Shown here piece by piece: positions 44,972 to 54,188 of a stretch of DNA of 64,000 nt. A program made the translations under genes and the position numbers. The DNA comes from Anaerobiospirillum thomasii. Lineage in GTDB: Bacteria; Pseudomonadota; Gammaproteobacteria; Enterobacterales; Succinivibrionaceae. Every line of letters starts with the position of its first letter. Position 1 is the first letter of the stretch. Where the stretch lies: assembly GCF_900445255.1 (NCBI RefSeq), contig NZ_UAPU01000007.1, positions 574,001-638,000 on the forward strand, read 5' to 3'. Below the pieces are notes generated by a model that had not been told where the DNA came from, made no database searches, and was given only the letters and a program-made list of their open reading frames with translations.

Positions 44972-46006
44972 ATGTCCGATAAAAAAAAGATACAACTTCA
45001 TACGTCCTACGAAAAAAGAGCCAAAAGTCATAGAAATACCATATCAAGAAACGGCTGGGGCAAAGGTGCCACCAGTCAGGCTAAATTTGAGTTAAGAATG
45101 CTCCACCCTGTCTTCTGGGGTTCATGGGCTGCCATCATCACTTTATATCTGTGCGTAACCCTGCTGCCATACCGCGCCATTTTAGGTCTGGGCAGAACTG
45201 TTGGCCATCTGATGCAGCGCTTTATGAAATCACGTGCCTATGTGCTAGAGCGCAATATGGATCTGGCCTTTCCTGACATGGACAGGGCTAAAAAAGACAA
45301 ACTTATACATGATATTTTTGAAAACTCAGGCATGGCTTTGTTTGAAACAGGCATAGCCTGGTTCTGGTCAGATAAAAGACTGTTAAAGCTTGCCCATATA
45401 GCTGAAAATGAGCAGAAAAAAGCCTGTCAGCTGGCTGCTGCCAATACCCGTACTTTAGTTTTTACCTGCCATTTTGTCACCCTTGAGATTATGGCAAGAC
45501 TCTATGCCCTTTTAATAAAACCAGGTGTTGGTGTCTACAGAGCATCTGATCATCCTGTCTGGGAGTATATTCAGGTCAGAGGCCGTCTGCGCTCCAATCT
45601 TGCCTTAATTGACAGATCGGATCCGCGCTCTATGATCAAAGCTCTGATGCAGGGCCATCCTATATGGTATGCCCCTGATCAGGATTATGGTATCAAAGCC
45701 TCGGTCTTTGTACCTTTTTTTGGTGTGGATAAAGCAGCTACAGTAACAGGCACCCACGATCTGGCCAAGGTCAAAGGTGTTATAGTACAGCCTGCCTTTA
45801 CCATACGCAAAGCTGATGGCTATCATCTTTATGTCAAAGATGCCCTTGAAAACTTTCCAGGTGAGGATGAGGTTTTTGATACAGCACGCTGCAATAAAAT
45901 ACTTGAGGACATCATATCAATGGCACCAGAGCAGTATCTGTGGATGCACCGCCGCTTCAAGACTGCCCCTGAAGGTGAGATGCCGCGTTATCCAGATATA
46001 TCATAA
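44972..46006 (+). CDS. lpxL: Lipid A biosynthesis acyltransferase (LpxL/HtrB family)
   Basis: 344 residues. One membrane helix near residues 50-70 (WGSWAAIITLYLCVTLLP) and the catalytic HX4E, CHFVTLEIMA, at about residue 170. The later block APDQDYG...VFVPFFGV is the conserved substrate segment of late acyltransferases. It adds a secondary acyl chain to lipid A at the inner membrane. The first ~45 residues are a polar extension. LpxL or LpxM cannot be told apart from the sequence alone. It ends 2 bp before the lolC/E-like gene, forming an operon for outer-membrane building. Confidence 0.85.
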   Translation: MSDKKKIQLHTSYEKRAKSHRNTISRNGWGKGATSQAKFELRMLHPVFWGSWAAIITLYLCVTLLPYRAILGLGRTVGHLMQRFMKSRAYVLERNMDLAFPDMDRAKKDKLIHDIFENSGMALFETGIAWFWSDKRLLKLAHIAENEQKKACQLAAANTRTLVFTCHFVTLEIMARLYALLIKPGVGVYRASDHPVWEYIQVRGRLRSNLALIDRSDPRSMIKALMQGHPIWYAPDQDYGIKASVFVPFFGVDKAATVTGTHDLAKVKGVIVQPAFTIRKADGYHLYVKDALENFPGEDEVFDTARCNKILEDIISMAPEQYLWMHRRFKTAPEGEMPRYPDIS

Positions 46007-46008
46007 TT

Positions 46009-47193
46009 ATGCTTTTTCTTATAAAAACCGCCCTGCGCTACAGCCTTAAAAGGCGCTCCAATACTTTTGCCTTCTTTGTTGCCATGATCTCAACCTTTGG
46101 TATTGCCATAGGTGTCATGGCCCTTATAGTTGTAAGCTCTGTCATGCAGGGTCTTGAGCTGCAACTTAAAAACAATGTACTTGGCTCTACAGCCCATCTT
46201 GTTATAAAGGCAGATGAAGCTGCAGCTGAGAAAATCTTTGCACAAAATGAAGAAATTTTAGGCTATGCTCCCTTTTTTGAAGGCAGAGCTCTGGTGCAGA
46301 GCAATTTTGGTATAGGCATAGTCACTTTGCAGGGTCAGGGCGAGATTGTCAAAAAGCGTGCTGATTTTGACTACTACTTTGATGATTATATAAATCCTAT
46401 ACTTAAGGAAAAAAGCTACAGGCTTGAGGTCAATGCTCTGTTTCTTGATGACTTTAACCTCACCCCAGATGGCAAGGTACGTCTTATATCTACACTCAAT
46501 GCATCCTACGGTCCTTTAGGTCTGACCCCACGACAGAGAAATTTTACTATTGCCGATTACAATTATGACAGAGCGCTTAAGGGGCAGTATGTTCTAAAAT
46601 CAAATCTTGCAGATGTAAGATCACTTTTTAGAATACCTGGCAATGAGCACTACTACAGGATGTTTTTAAAAGACCCTTTTACTATTCAAAGTGTGATTGA
46701 AAATATAGACAGCTCACTTATCTACTCTGACTGGCGCGACACTCAGGGAGAGTTTTTCAAGGCTGTGGGTATGGAGCGTATCTCCATGTCGCTTATGCTC
46801 TGTCTTATTATTGTAGTGGCCGCCTTTAATATACTCTCGGCCCTGACCATGATGGTAAGCTCACGCAAGGGCGATATTGCCATTTTAAAAACCATGGGTC
46901 TTGGCAGTTTTAAAATTATTCTGATCTTTATCTTCATGGGACTTACCTATGGTGTTTTAGGTGTGTCACTTGGCATTGCAGCAGGAGTGCCTCTTGCCTA
47001 CAATGCCTCATTTATCACCTCAGTGCTTGGTATAAATGCCCTGTCCCATGCTGCCACTCTGCCTGTATTTATAAGTGCAGCACACATAGCCTTTATAGCA
47101 CTGTCAACGTTGCTGCTGTGTGCCCTGTGCTCACTCTACCCTGCCTATAAGGCCGGCAAAGCAGATGCCATTACCAATCTTGCCCACAGCTAG
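46009..47193 (+). CDS. lolC: Lipoprotein-releasing ABC permease, LolC/E type (first)
   Basis: 394 residues. One membrane helix near the N-terminus (FFVAMISTFGIAIGVMALIVV), a large periplasmic domain (residues ~45-255) and three C-terminal helices with SSRKGDIAILKTMGLG, the family cytoplasmic loop that meets LolD. With LolD and LolE it pulls lipoproteins from the inner membrane and hands them to LolA. It starts 2 bp after lpxL and precedes lolD by 8 bp. LolC versus LolE is assigned by gene order only. Confidence 0.88.
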   Translation: MLFLIKTALRYSLKRRSNTFAFFVAMISTFGIAIGVMALIVVSSVMQGLELQLKNNVLGSTAHLVIKADEAAAEKIFAQNEEILGYAPFFEGRALVQSNFGIGIVTLQGQGEIVKKRADFDYYFDDYINPILKEKSYRLEVNALFLDDFNLTPDGKVRLISTLNASYGPLGLTPRQRNFTIADYNYDRALKGQYVLKSNLADVRSLFRIPGNEHYYRMFLKDPFTIQSVIENIDSSLIYSDWRDTQGEFFKAVGMERISMSLMLCLIIVVAAFNILSALTMMVSSRKGDIAILKTMGLGSFKIILIFIFMGLTYGVLGVSLGIAAGVPLAYNASFITSVLGINALSHAATLPVFISAAHIAFIALSTLLLCALCSLYPAYKAGKADAITNLAHS

Positions 47194-47201
47194 GAGTTTT
47201 T

Positions 47202-47873
47202 ATGATTATTTTAAAAGTCAGCGATCTTTATAAGACCTATAAAGAGGGCAAAATAGAAACACCGGTACTGCGCGGCGTCAATCTTGAAATTGAAGAGAAA
47301 AAGCTCTGTGCCATTACAGGTCCGTCAGGCTCAGGTAAAAGCACACTTTTACATATACTTGGCACGCTTGACAGTAAAAGCAGCGGTTCAATTTACTTTA
47401 AAGAGCAGAGCCTTGACTCTCTAAACTCAGCGCAAAAGGCCAGATTCCGCAACCGCCATCTTGGCTTTATCTATCAGTTCCATCATCTTTTAAATGATTT
47501 TAGTGCCCTTGAAAATATTATGCTGCCTCTTTTAATCTCAGGTATGAAAAAAGATGAGGCTTACAAGAAGGCCTGCAAGATGTTAGAGCTCGTAGCTCTG
47601 TCTGATAAAAAGGATAATCTGCCCTCAGAGCTCTCAGGCGGTCAGCGTCAGAGAGTGGCCATAGGCCGAGCCCTTATCAACAATCCTGATATTATTCTTG
47701 CAGACGAGCCTACTGGAAATCTTGATGAGAGCAATGCCCATAATATTTTCAATCTCTTTGAGTCCCTGGTGCGCGAGATGGGCACCACTGTCATCATGGT
47801 GACCCATGATATGTCACTTGCAAAGCGCTGTGATGTTATTTATAAAATGTCTGACGGTGTGGTAATAAGCTGA
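47202..47873 (+). CDS. lolD: Lipoprotein-releasing ABC ATPase LolD
   Basis: 223 residues. Walker A GPSGSGKST, Q loop GFIYQFHHLL, ABC signature LSGGQRQRVAIGRAL, Walker B IILADEPTGNLD and switch His VTHDM. QFHHLL...DFSALENIMLPLL is the MacB/LolD subgroup string. It provides the energy for lipoprotein release at the inner membrane. The stop overlaps the start of lolE (TGATG). Confidence 0.95.
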   Translation: MIILKVSDLYKTYKEGKIETPVLRGVNLEIEEKKLCAITGPSGSGKSTLLHILGTLDSKSSGSIYFKEQSLDSLNSAQKARFRNRHLGFIYQFHHLLNDFSALENIMLPLLISGMKKDEAYKKACKMLELVALSDKKDNLPSELSGGQRQRVAIGRALINNPDIILADEPTGNLDESNAHNIFNLFESLVREMGTTVIMVTHDMSLAKRCDVIYKMSDGVVIS

Positions 47874-49114
47874 TGTTAAGTCTAAAACTTGCCTTAAAAT
47901 TCTATCTGTCAAAAAAGTACGGACCTTTAGCCCGCTTTATGTCCATTGCCTCTACCACAGGCATAGCTCTTGGTGTTGCCGCCCTTATCATAGGTCTTTC
48001 AGCTATGAACGGCTTTGAAAGAGAGCTGCACTCAAGAGTACTTTCAGTCATTCCCAATGCCACTTTAAATGCTCAGAATGATTATTTCAGATACAGTGAC
48101 AATACACTTGAGATTTTAAGTAAAAGCAGCCATATTCAGGCACTCTCCACAGCTGTGGAGCTTGACTGTGTTGTAACTAACAATAAAGATTTTTATCCTG
48201 TAAAGCTCATGGGTGTAGATCCTAAGAGCGAAAGTAAGGTTGTCTCTATACAGAACTTTATGTCAGCTCCTTTATCTGAGCTTTACAGTGACAATGATGA
48301 GATTAAAGCCATCATTGGTGCCAATCTTGCCAAAAAACTTAAAGTCAATGTGGGAGATGAACTCAAAGCCTTTGGTGTAAAACCCGGCAGTGAGGCAAGC
48401 TCTGATCTGCTCTCACACTCAGTCAAATTTACCATCAAGGTTGCAGGTCTTTTAAAGATAGGCGGCGAGCTTGACAGCTCCCTTGTCTATATTGCTTATG
48501 ACAAAGCCTTACACCTTGCCTCACTGCAGGGACCTAATGCCATACATATAAAAACAGATGATCTGCTAAAGGCCCGCAATATTGTGGTCAATGCAGCAAA
48601 AGGTTTGACTGAAGGGGCATCACTTAGCACCTGGATTACCTCTCAGGGCAAGCTCTACAATGATATTATGATGATAAGGCAGATAATGTATCTGGCTATG
48701 ATTCTGGTAATGGCTGTGGCCTGTTTTAATATTATCTCCAATCTTATTATGACAGTGACAGAGAAAAAAAGAGAGATAGCCATTTTACTGACAATGGGTC
48801 TAAAGCGCAGTCAGATTATAAAAAGCTTTTGTCTTTTAGGCCTTATCTCAGGCTCTATTGGAACAGCTATAGGAGCTTTTATAGGTATTGCCTTTTCTGT
48901 ACTGCTGACACCTTTTACAGAATATTTAAAAAACAGCTTTGGTATAGTGCTTTTAAATGAGGATCTTTATTTTATAAGCTTTATACCATCACAGTTAAAG
49001 CTCTCTGACATAATGATTATTGTGACAACAGCCATGTCTTTATCTGTTGCAGCTTCTTTATATCCAGCCCTTAAGGCCTCACGCACCAATGTTGTAGACG
49101 GTCTTAACTACTGA
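47873..49114 (+). CDS. lolE: Lipoprotein-releasing ABC permease, LolC/E type (second)
   Basis: 413 residues. MSIASTTGIALGVAALIIGLS near the N-terminus, a periplasmic domain (with NGFERELHSRVLSVIP), and C-terminal helices with TEKKREIAILLTMGLKRSQI, as in LolC/E. It starts inside the lolD stop codon, so its translation is coupled. It completes a lolCDE set with two different permeases, as in E. coli, and not the single LolF form. Confidence 0.9.
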   Translation: MLSLKLALKFYLSKKYGPLARFMSIASTTGIALGVAALIIGLSAMNGFERELHSRVLSVIPNATLNAQNDYFRYSDNTLEILSKSSHIQALSTAVELDCVVTNNKDFYPVKLMGVDPKSESKVVSIQNFMSAPLSELYSDNDEIKAIIGANLAKKLKVNVGDELKAFGVKPGSEASSDLLSHSVKFTIKVAGLLKIGGELDSSLVYIAYDKALHLASLQGPNAIHIKTDDLLKARNIVVNAAKGLTEGASLSTWITSQGKLYNDIMMIRQIMYLAMILVMAVACFNIISNLIMTVTEKKREIAILLTMGLKRSQIIKSFCLLGLISGSIGTAIGAFIGIAFSVLLTPFTEYLKNSFGIVLLNEDLYFISFIPSQLKLSDIMIIVTTAMSLSVAASLYPALKASRTNVVDGLNY

Positions 49115-49159
49115 CATTAGATATGCACAAACAAAATCTGCATATTCTCTGTAACAGCC

Positions 49160-49324
49160 TGAGCTTTAGCTGTAGTCTTATCAGGCTGTATGTACAGTAA
49201 ATTAAGGCAGGATCTTTTAGAAAGGACCATCTGCAACAGCTTCTTTACCTGTCAAAAGACTGATAAAATGTATGCCATCATACAAAGAGTATTGCAGATG
49301 CAACTGCAAAGAGCATTTCAATGA
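49160..49324 (+). pseudogene. Possible small lipoprotein gene with a broken signal peptide
   Basis: A frame reads ALAVVLSGC (lipobox LSGC) and then MYSKLRQDLLERTICNSFF...QLQRAFQ. Its stop TGA (49322-49324) overlaps the ATG of the next gene at 49321. A TGA at 49160-49162 separates the lipobox from upstream codons (KICIFSVTA). Either the gene has just been broken or a short 44-residue form starts at ATG 49190. The overlap with the next start suggests real coding. Confidence 0.35.
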
Positions 49325-50004
49325 AAATTAAAAAGCCTTTAATTATTATAATATCTCTCTTTTTACTTTACTCTATAAACACCTATGCTCAAGATATCAA
49401 GGCTAACAACGCCTTTAAAATCTATAGTCTTGATCTATCTCTTAGTGTCAATGACGATCATCTTGCAGTGCCCTGCGCCTTAAGTAAACTTATACAAGAT
49501 GGCTGGTCAATAAGCGATAAACAGCCTTATTTTTTTACCTTTTTTTCTCAGAGTGATTATTATGCCGCAAGGGCCAATCTGTCATTAACTAAAGATGGCA
49601 GGGGCATTTTAGATGGCGGCAGCATTATAAGGCTTTTGCAAAAAGATGGCGTATTTATTGAGGTTAGAATTTCAAATCACAGCAGCGGTGACAGACCTTA
49701 TATTAAAATTGAAGATGGAGTTGTCACGTCCATTACAGCCATTTATGATAAAAACTGCTCAAGCATAAAATTAAACAATAAAGAGTTAAGATCCCTTACT
49801 CAACAGACATTATTTAAAGATTACACAAGAGATAACAACTACGAGCATATACCTACAAATTATAAAGACCACCCTGAATTTGGAATATCTTTAGAGCATA
49901 CAATTGAGCAGCTTTTAGATAATCATAAGCTTAGCATATCAGTCTATTTTAATTTGGAAAATAAGCCATTTATGATAGAGATAGTAAATAAAAGACCTCT
50001 TTAG
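49321..50004 (+). CDS. Secreted protein of unknown function
   Basis: 227 residues. A signal peptide, IIIISLFLLYSINTYAQ, ends near residue 23, so the protein should be periplasmic or outside. I do not recognise the rest: mixed alpha/beta look, only three Cys, strings such as VPCALSKLIQDGWSISDKQ and YAARANLSLTKDGRG. The start is supported by the ATGA overlap with the small frame before it. A different set of codons and more AT-rich DNA than the lol genes is noticeable. Confidence 0.65.
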   Translation: MKIKKPLIIIISLFLLYSINTYAQDIKANNAFKIYSLDLSLSVNDDHLAVPCALSKLIQDGWSISDKQPYFFTFFSQSDYYAARANLSLTKDGRGILDGGSIIRLLQKDGVFIEVRISNHSSGDRPYIKIEDGVVTSITAIYDKNCSSIKLNNKELRSLTQQTLFKDYTRDNNYEHIPTNYKDHPEFGISLEHTIEQLLDNHKLSISVYFNLENKPFMIEIVNKRPL

Positions 50005-50139
50005 ATTACACATAACTGAGCTCTAGAGTCCCTGCCATGAAATAGCCGCTCTTTTAACTTAAACCTATAAACGAGTTAAAGGCTTTTCAGGATTGCATGT
50101 ATAAAGTTTTTTGGATCAGTTATAAAAAGATATAGGATT

Positions 50140-50385
50140 TTACAACTGTATCTGACTTGACTGGGAATCATAGTCTAACCTGCAAAAGTGCTCTATCATA
50201 GACAGACTAAGTGTCTTTCCAAAACGGCGCGGTCTTAGAAAAAGCATAATATCATCGCCTTGATCCAAACTTTCAGGGTCAAAATCTAAAATGGCTTTTA
50301 AATATCTGCTTTTATCTACATATACAGCCTTAGACTCAATAATTGTTTTAAAATCAGAAACAGATGTCAGATATTTTTGTTTCAT
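50140..50385 (-). pseudogene. N-terminal remnant of an AAA-ATPase-like gene
   Basis: 81 residues: KYLTSVSDFKTIIES, YVDKSRYLKAIL and the family Walker A LFLRPRRFGKTLSLSM, then a stop after QSSQIQL. This is the start of a protein like the one at 1157-4634 but with the remaining ~500 residues gone. It is the fourth member of this family in the window. Confidence 0.75.
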
Positions 50386-50666
50386 CTAGGCCCTACCTTG
50401 CTTTTTACCCTGCTTTATATTTGGATTGTGCATATTTAAGATCCAGGCGCTAATTTTAATTCTACAAAGCTATAAAAGATAAAAATATTATGGCGTGCGT
50501 AGATTATAGCATTGCACAGCACTTACTTGAGCCTCAGAGCATGTATCGTCAGGCTGGGTTAATTTATATCCTATCCTGTCTATTTTTATCACAAGGCTGA
50601 TTTTTCCTATATAGTGTTATACACTCATGCTATTGATAGGCTTAATAGTTAATATAAGGAGTTTTT
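50386..50666. other. Intergenic stretch before the DJ-1 family gene
   Basis: About 280 bp with no gene that I can support. The ribosome site AAGGAG lies just before ATG 50667, and the DJ-1 promoter should be in the last 100 bp. Confidence 0.35.
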
Positions 50667-51236
50667 ATGACAACTGCACTGGTCTGTTATGCAGATGGTT
50701 CTGAGGATATTGAAGTTACTGCCATTACCGATATTCTAAATCGTGGCGGCGTCAAGGTTGTAAAGGCTGCAGTGGCAGAGAGCGGACGTACTACAGTGAC
50801 ACTGGCTCATGGCAGTGTTATAACTACAGATAAAAATATTGCAGACTGTACTGACAATTATGATCTTATTGCAATTCCTGGCGGTCTTGCCGGATCTGAG
50901 GCCTGCCGTGACTGTGAGATTTTAATCAATAAATTAAAGTCACAGAAAAATGCAGGACGCTATATAGGTGCAATCTGCGCCGCTCCAGGCTTTGTGCTCT
51001 CAACCCATGGGCTTATTGGCAATGCCAGAGCCACAGGCTATCCTGGCTGCAAAACAGATACCATTATCAATTACTGCACAGATGGTGTGGTGACAGACAG
51101 TGATGCAAGACTGGTGACTGGACAGGGTCCTGCCTATGCTCTTGATTTTGCCCTCGCTCTGCTTGAGGCACTTGAGGGCAAAGATGTAGCTGACAGAGTG
51201 GCAGCCGGCATGCTGCACAGCTGCGCTGCAAAATAA
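50667..51236 (+). CDS. DJ-1/PfpI family protein (YajL-like)
   Basis: 189 residues. The nucleophile elbow GAICAAPGFVL carries the conserved Cys near residue 104. DGSEDIEVTAITDILNRGG at the N-terminus and LVTGQGPAYALDFALALLE near the C-terminus are the YajL/DJ-1 strings. Such proteins guard against oxidative or carbonyl damage; the exact activity is debated. It meets thiI tail to tail with 2 bp between. In E. coli yajL is also close to thiI, which supports the YajL label. Confidence 0.88.
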   Translation: MTTALVCYADGSEDIEVTAITDILNRGGVKVVKAAVAESGRTTVTLAHGSVITTDKNIADCTDNYDLIAIPGGLAGSEACRDCEILINKLKSQKNAGRYIGAICAAPGFVLSTHGLIGNARATGYPGCKTDTIINYCTDGVVTDSDARLVTGQGPAYALDFALALLEALEGKDVADRVAAGMLHSCAAK

Positions 51237-51238
51237 AG

Positions 51239-52705
51239 TTAGAGACTCTTTGGTCTGTAGACTTTGACATTATGGTAGCCCATCTGTTTGAGCTGGGCTG
51301 CCTGCATGCGACTCATAATGCCCTGATCACAATAGAGTGCATAGGTTTTAAGTCTGTCAAGACTTTCAAACTCACGGGCAATCTTATAAAAAGGAATAGT
51401 CAGTACCTCAGATCCTTCAACTGCAAGCGGTGTCTTTAGCGCATCATCAGGTGCTCTTACATCAATCACCACCTCATTTGAGGCTATGGTATCTGTAAAT
51501 TCAAGCTCTGTCTCAAGCTTTTGTGTATCACCAGGAATATCTTTAATATCCATGACGCGGCAGCTCTCTACAGCCTGCTCTACAAGATTGTCATCCATTA
51601 AAGCCTCCTGCTCAAGCACAAAAGACTCCTTAGGGCAGACATTAGGATGATCTGATATCACACCGCAGTACTCGGGCATGGATTTGGCAAAATCAGCTGT
51701 ACCAATAAACTCTGCCTCATCAATAATATCCTGCTTGTCTGACATAGACAGAGGACGCAGCACCAGCATAGAGCTTACTCTGTCAATATGGGAGAGATTG
51801 GTTAAAGTCTGTGATGAAACCTGACCTAAGCTTTCACCTGTAACTAAAGCCTCACACTCAAGCTTTGAGGCAATAAGCGAGGCTACACGCACCATCATGC
51901 GTTTTAAAATAACACCTCTTACACCATGATGGGTGCGCTCTAAAATCTGACCTACAATAGGCTCAAAAGGAACAGTTACAAATTTAACTCTGTGGGATGA
52001 GGCAAAGCGATCCCAGATAAAATAACTCTCCTGCTTGACGCCAAGTTCATGGGCTGTACCACCCATGTTATAGAACAGATAATGAACCTTAAGGCCGCGG
52101 CGTATGGCCTGATAGGTGGCAACGCCACTGTCAAAACCACCTGAGATTAAAGACATGGCAGAGCCAAGAGAGCCTACAGGATAACCGCCAAGACCTGTGT
52201 GTCTGTCAGTTATCAGATAGCATCTGTCCTGATCTATTTCAATATTGATAGTAGTCTCAGGGCTGTTAAGACTTACACCATTGTTGGCATAACCCTGCTT
52301 GAACATACCACCTATCATGCGCTCAGCCTGCTGTGAGGTAAACTCATGATTGCCTCTGCGCTTGACGCGTACAGCAAAACTTCTGCCCTCAAGAGAAGGT
52401 CCGTATAAAGGGCCTGCCTTTGCAAAAATATCCTCAAAGGTCTTAAATTCAAATTCACTTATTTCCATAAAGGAGTGAATACCAGGAATTCTGCCAAAAT
52501 CTCTTATGACCATGTCACGCATAGACATGTCAGAGGCCTCGCCTATACGCACTAAAAGTTTGTCCCACTGTGCAGTGACATGACACTCATAGTGATGGTG
52601 ACGGCCTACATTGATAATATTGTTCTGCAAAAGCTTGATAAGACGGTTGCGAACAGGACGGCTTTTGATAGATATTTCAGGAAAAAGTCTTACTATTAGT
52701 TTCAT
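51239..52705 (-). CDS. thiI: tRNA 4-thiouridine / thiazole sulfurtransferase ThiI
   Basis: 488 residues with the long, rhodanese-fused form. The NFLD and THUMP domains fill the first ~165 residues; the PP-loop is SLISGGFDSGVATY (SGGFDS) near residue 185. The C-terminal rhodanese ends with YALYCDQGIMSRMQA, where the Cys carries the persulfide. It makes s4U in tRNA and can feed sulfur to thiamine synthesis. Converges with the DJ-1 gene. Confidence 0.95.
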   Translation of the reverse strand: MKLIVRLFPEISIKSRPVRNRLIKLLQNNIINVGRHHHYECHVTAQWDKLLVRIGEASDMSMRDMVIRDFGRIPGIHSFMEISEFEFKTFEDIFAKAGPLYGPSLEGRSFAVRVKRRGNHEFTSQQAERMIGGMFKQGYANNGVSLNSPETTINIEIDQDRCYLITDRHTGLGGYPVGSLGSAMSLISGGFDSGVATYQAIRRGLKVHYLFYNMGGTAHELGVKQESYFIWDRFASSHRVKFVTVPFEPIVGQILERTHHGVRGVILKRMMVRVASLIASKLECEALVTGESLGQVSSQTLTNLSHIDRVSSMLVLRPLSMSDKQDIIDEAEFIGTADFAKSMPEYCGVISDHPNVCPKESFVLEQEALMDDNLVEQAVESCRVMDIKDIPGDTQKLETELEFTDTIASNEVVIDVRAPDDALKTPLAVEGSEVLTIPFYKIAREFESLDRLKTYALYCDQGIMSRMQAAQLKQMGYHNVKVYRPKSL

Positions 52706-52722
52706 AGATCTTTAAAAATGAC

Positions 52723-52750
52723 AAATCCCCTGCCTTGTGACAGAGGATTT
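52723..52750 (-). terminator. Hairpin between the FKBP gene and thiI
   Basis: AAATCCTCTG and CAGGGGATTT on the minus strand pair with one wobble, downstream of the slyD stop. A partial T run follows. Confidence 0.5.
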
Positions 52751-52773
52751 AAAATTAAAAATTAAACAATAAA

Positions 52774-53523
52774 TCAGTGCTGATGTCTGCCACAGCCGCA
52801 GCCATGATGACCTTCATGCTGACCGTGTCCGCCGCAGCTCTCATGATCCTCACCGTGGTGATGGCCGTGACCGCCACAGCACTCGTGATCATCACCGTGG
52901 TGGTGGCCGTGTCCGCCACAGCACTCATGATCCTCACCGTGGTGATGGCCATGTCCGCCGCAGCACTCATGATCCTCACCGTGGTGGTGGCCGTGTCCGC
53001 CGCAACCGCAGCCACCGCCGCAGCATCCTCCACCCTGATTCTCAGATGGGCATACGCCATTTGGATGGGCGTGACCGTGGGCAATCTCCTCCTGAGTGGC
53101 AGCTCTTACATCCTCAATAGTTACGAGGAAGGTAATTGTCTTGCCGGCTAAAGGATGATTACTGTCAAGGTCAACAGTGGTCTCATTGATCTTCTTGATA
53201 ACAACAGGTATCAGTCTGCCAGATGAGTCTTCAGCTTCAAATACATCACCCTCTTCAATAGGGTAATCACCAAACATATCGATGGAAACTGTCTGACGTA
53301 AGGACTCGTCATAAACGCCATAGGCATCTGCAGGATTTAAAGTTACGGAGAATTCCTCACCGCGCTGATGTCCATCAATGGCCTTTTCAAGACCTGGCAC
53401 GAGATAGCCGTGGCCGACCAGAGCAATAATTGGCTTGCCGGCCTGGGTGCGACCTACAACCTGATTTGTCTCGTCTGTTGCAACAAAACTTACAGCCACA
53501 ACTGTATTACGTGAAATTTTCAT
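52774..53523 (-). CDS. slyD: SlyD-like FKBP peptidyl-prolyl isomerase with His-rich metal tail
   Basis: 249 residues. The FKBP/IF domain takes the first ~165: GYLVPGLEKAIDGHQRGEEF, then NPADAYGVYDESL and HPLAGKTITFLVTIEDV. The C-terminal ~85 residues are a metal-binding tail made of four near-repeats of GGHGHHHGEDHECC. SlyD folds proteins and supplies nickel for hydrogenase in E. coli. The tail here is longer and more regular than in E. coli, with 14-residue units encoded by a 42-bp repeat, so its length may vary between strains. Confidence 0.92.
   Translation of the reverse strand: MKISRNTVVAVSFVATDETNQVVGRTQAGKPIIALVGHGYLVPGLEKAIDGHQRGEEFSVTLNPADAYGVYDESLRQTVSIDMFGDYPIEEGDVFEAEDSSGRLIPVVIKKINETTVDLDSNHPLAGKTITFLVTIEDVRAATQEEIAHGHAHPNGVCPSENQGGGCCGGGCGCGGHGHHHGEDHECCGGHGHHHGEDHECCGGHGHHHGDDHECCGGHGHHHGEDHESCGGHGQHEGHHGCGCGRHQH
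52822..53002. repeat. 42-bp tandem repeat in the slyD tail
   Basis: About four copies of a 42-bp unit containing CATGATCCTCACCGTGGTG; single changes give ED/DD and CC/SC variants. Slippage here would lengthen or shorten the His-rich tail by 14 residues in frame. Confidence 0.7.
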
Positions 53524-53533
53524 AGATAATTCC

Positions 53534-54184
53534 CTAGTTTATCGAAGTAATATCCTTTTGCTTTGATGAGCTCTGTGCGGTCTTGACCTCTACAGGTATC
53601 CTGCCAGATGGTGCCGCCTGCCCCTCAATATAATCTGTCGCTCTGTAAATTGTGCTAAGATTTTTCTTAACAAAATCCTTGGGCGTGCATTTATCAGTAG
53701 CTCTGTTCATTTTATCAAGAGCTTTAAACTCGCCAAGCGAATTGATAGAAAATTGCACACACTCGTCCTTTTGTATATCTTTTTTTGCTTTAAGTTCAAT
53801 AGAAAAACCATCATCGGCTGTGGTGACTTTGGCGTCGTAGAACTTTAAAACTTCCTCGGAAAACTTGAAAGAACAGCCTTCAAAGCCTGCATTTATATTG
53901 CCGCATGAATTTAAAAAATCAAAACCGCTCTTTAATTCCACCAGAGCATCTTTGCGTATTTTTTGCAGTTTTTTTAGCTCCTTTTTCTCATCACTTTCAA
54001 TAAATGAGCCTAAAACCGAGGTTTTAGAAGAAGATACTTCCTGTGCGACATCTGCACTTTCACTGCCATGAGTGCTATTTTTTACAAAAGGATAGGATAG
54101 CAGACAGCAGGCTGTTACTGTAAGACATACTAGTCTGAAGACGGAGAGCGATCCGTCTGCATTGTACAGCGGGTGAAAAAGCAT
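53534..54184 (-). CDS. Membrane-anchored protein of unknown function
   Basis: 216 residues. One membrane helix near the N-terminus (LVCLTVTACCLLSYPFV, residues ~18-34), then a polar stretch and a likely extracytoplasmic domain with spaced Cys residues (CGNINAGFEGC...DECVQFS...DKCTPKD). The Cys-bearing end faintly recalls pilin-like folds, but the N-terminal pilin motif is absent. It starts 4 bp after the acyltransferase stop and so shares its operon. Confidence 0.6.
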   Translation of the reverse strand: MLFHPLYNADGSLSVFRLVCLTVTACCLLSYPFVKNSTHGSESADVAQEVSSSKTSVLGSFIESDEKKELKKLQKIRKDALVELKSGFDFLNSCGNINAGFEGCSFKFSEEVLKFYDAKVTTADDGFSIELKAKKDIQKDECVQFSINSLGEFKALDKMNRATDKCTPKDFVKKNLSTIYRATDYIEGQAAPSGRIPVEVKTAQSSSKQKDITSIN

Positions 54185-54188
54185 ATGT

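Noticed and set aside
52822-53002. CRISPR array
   Set aside because: The units are contiguous 42-bp coding repeats without unique spacers.
52777-53151. A 124-residue plus-strand frame across the slyD tail
   Set aside because: It is the mirror of the His-rich repeats (Ala/Val/Met-rich low complexity) and has no ribosome site.
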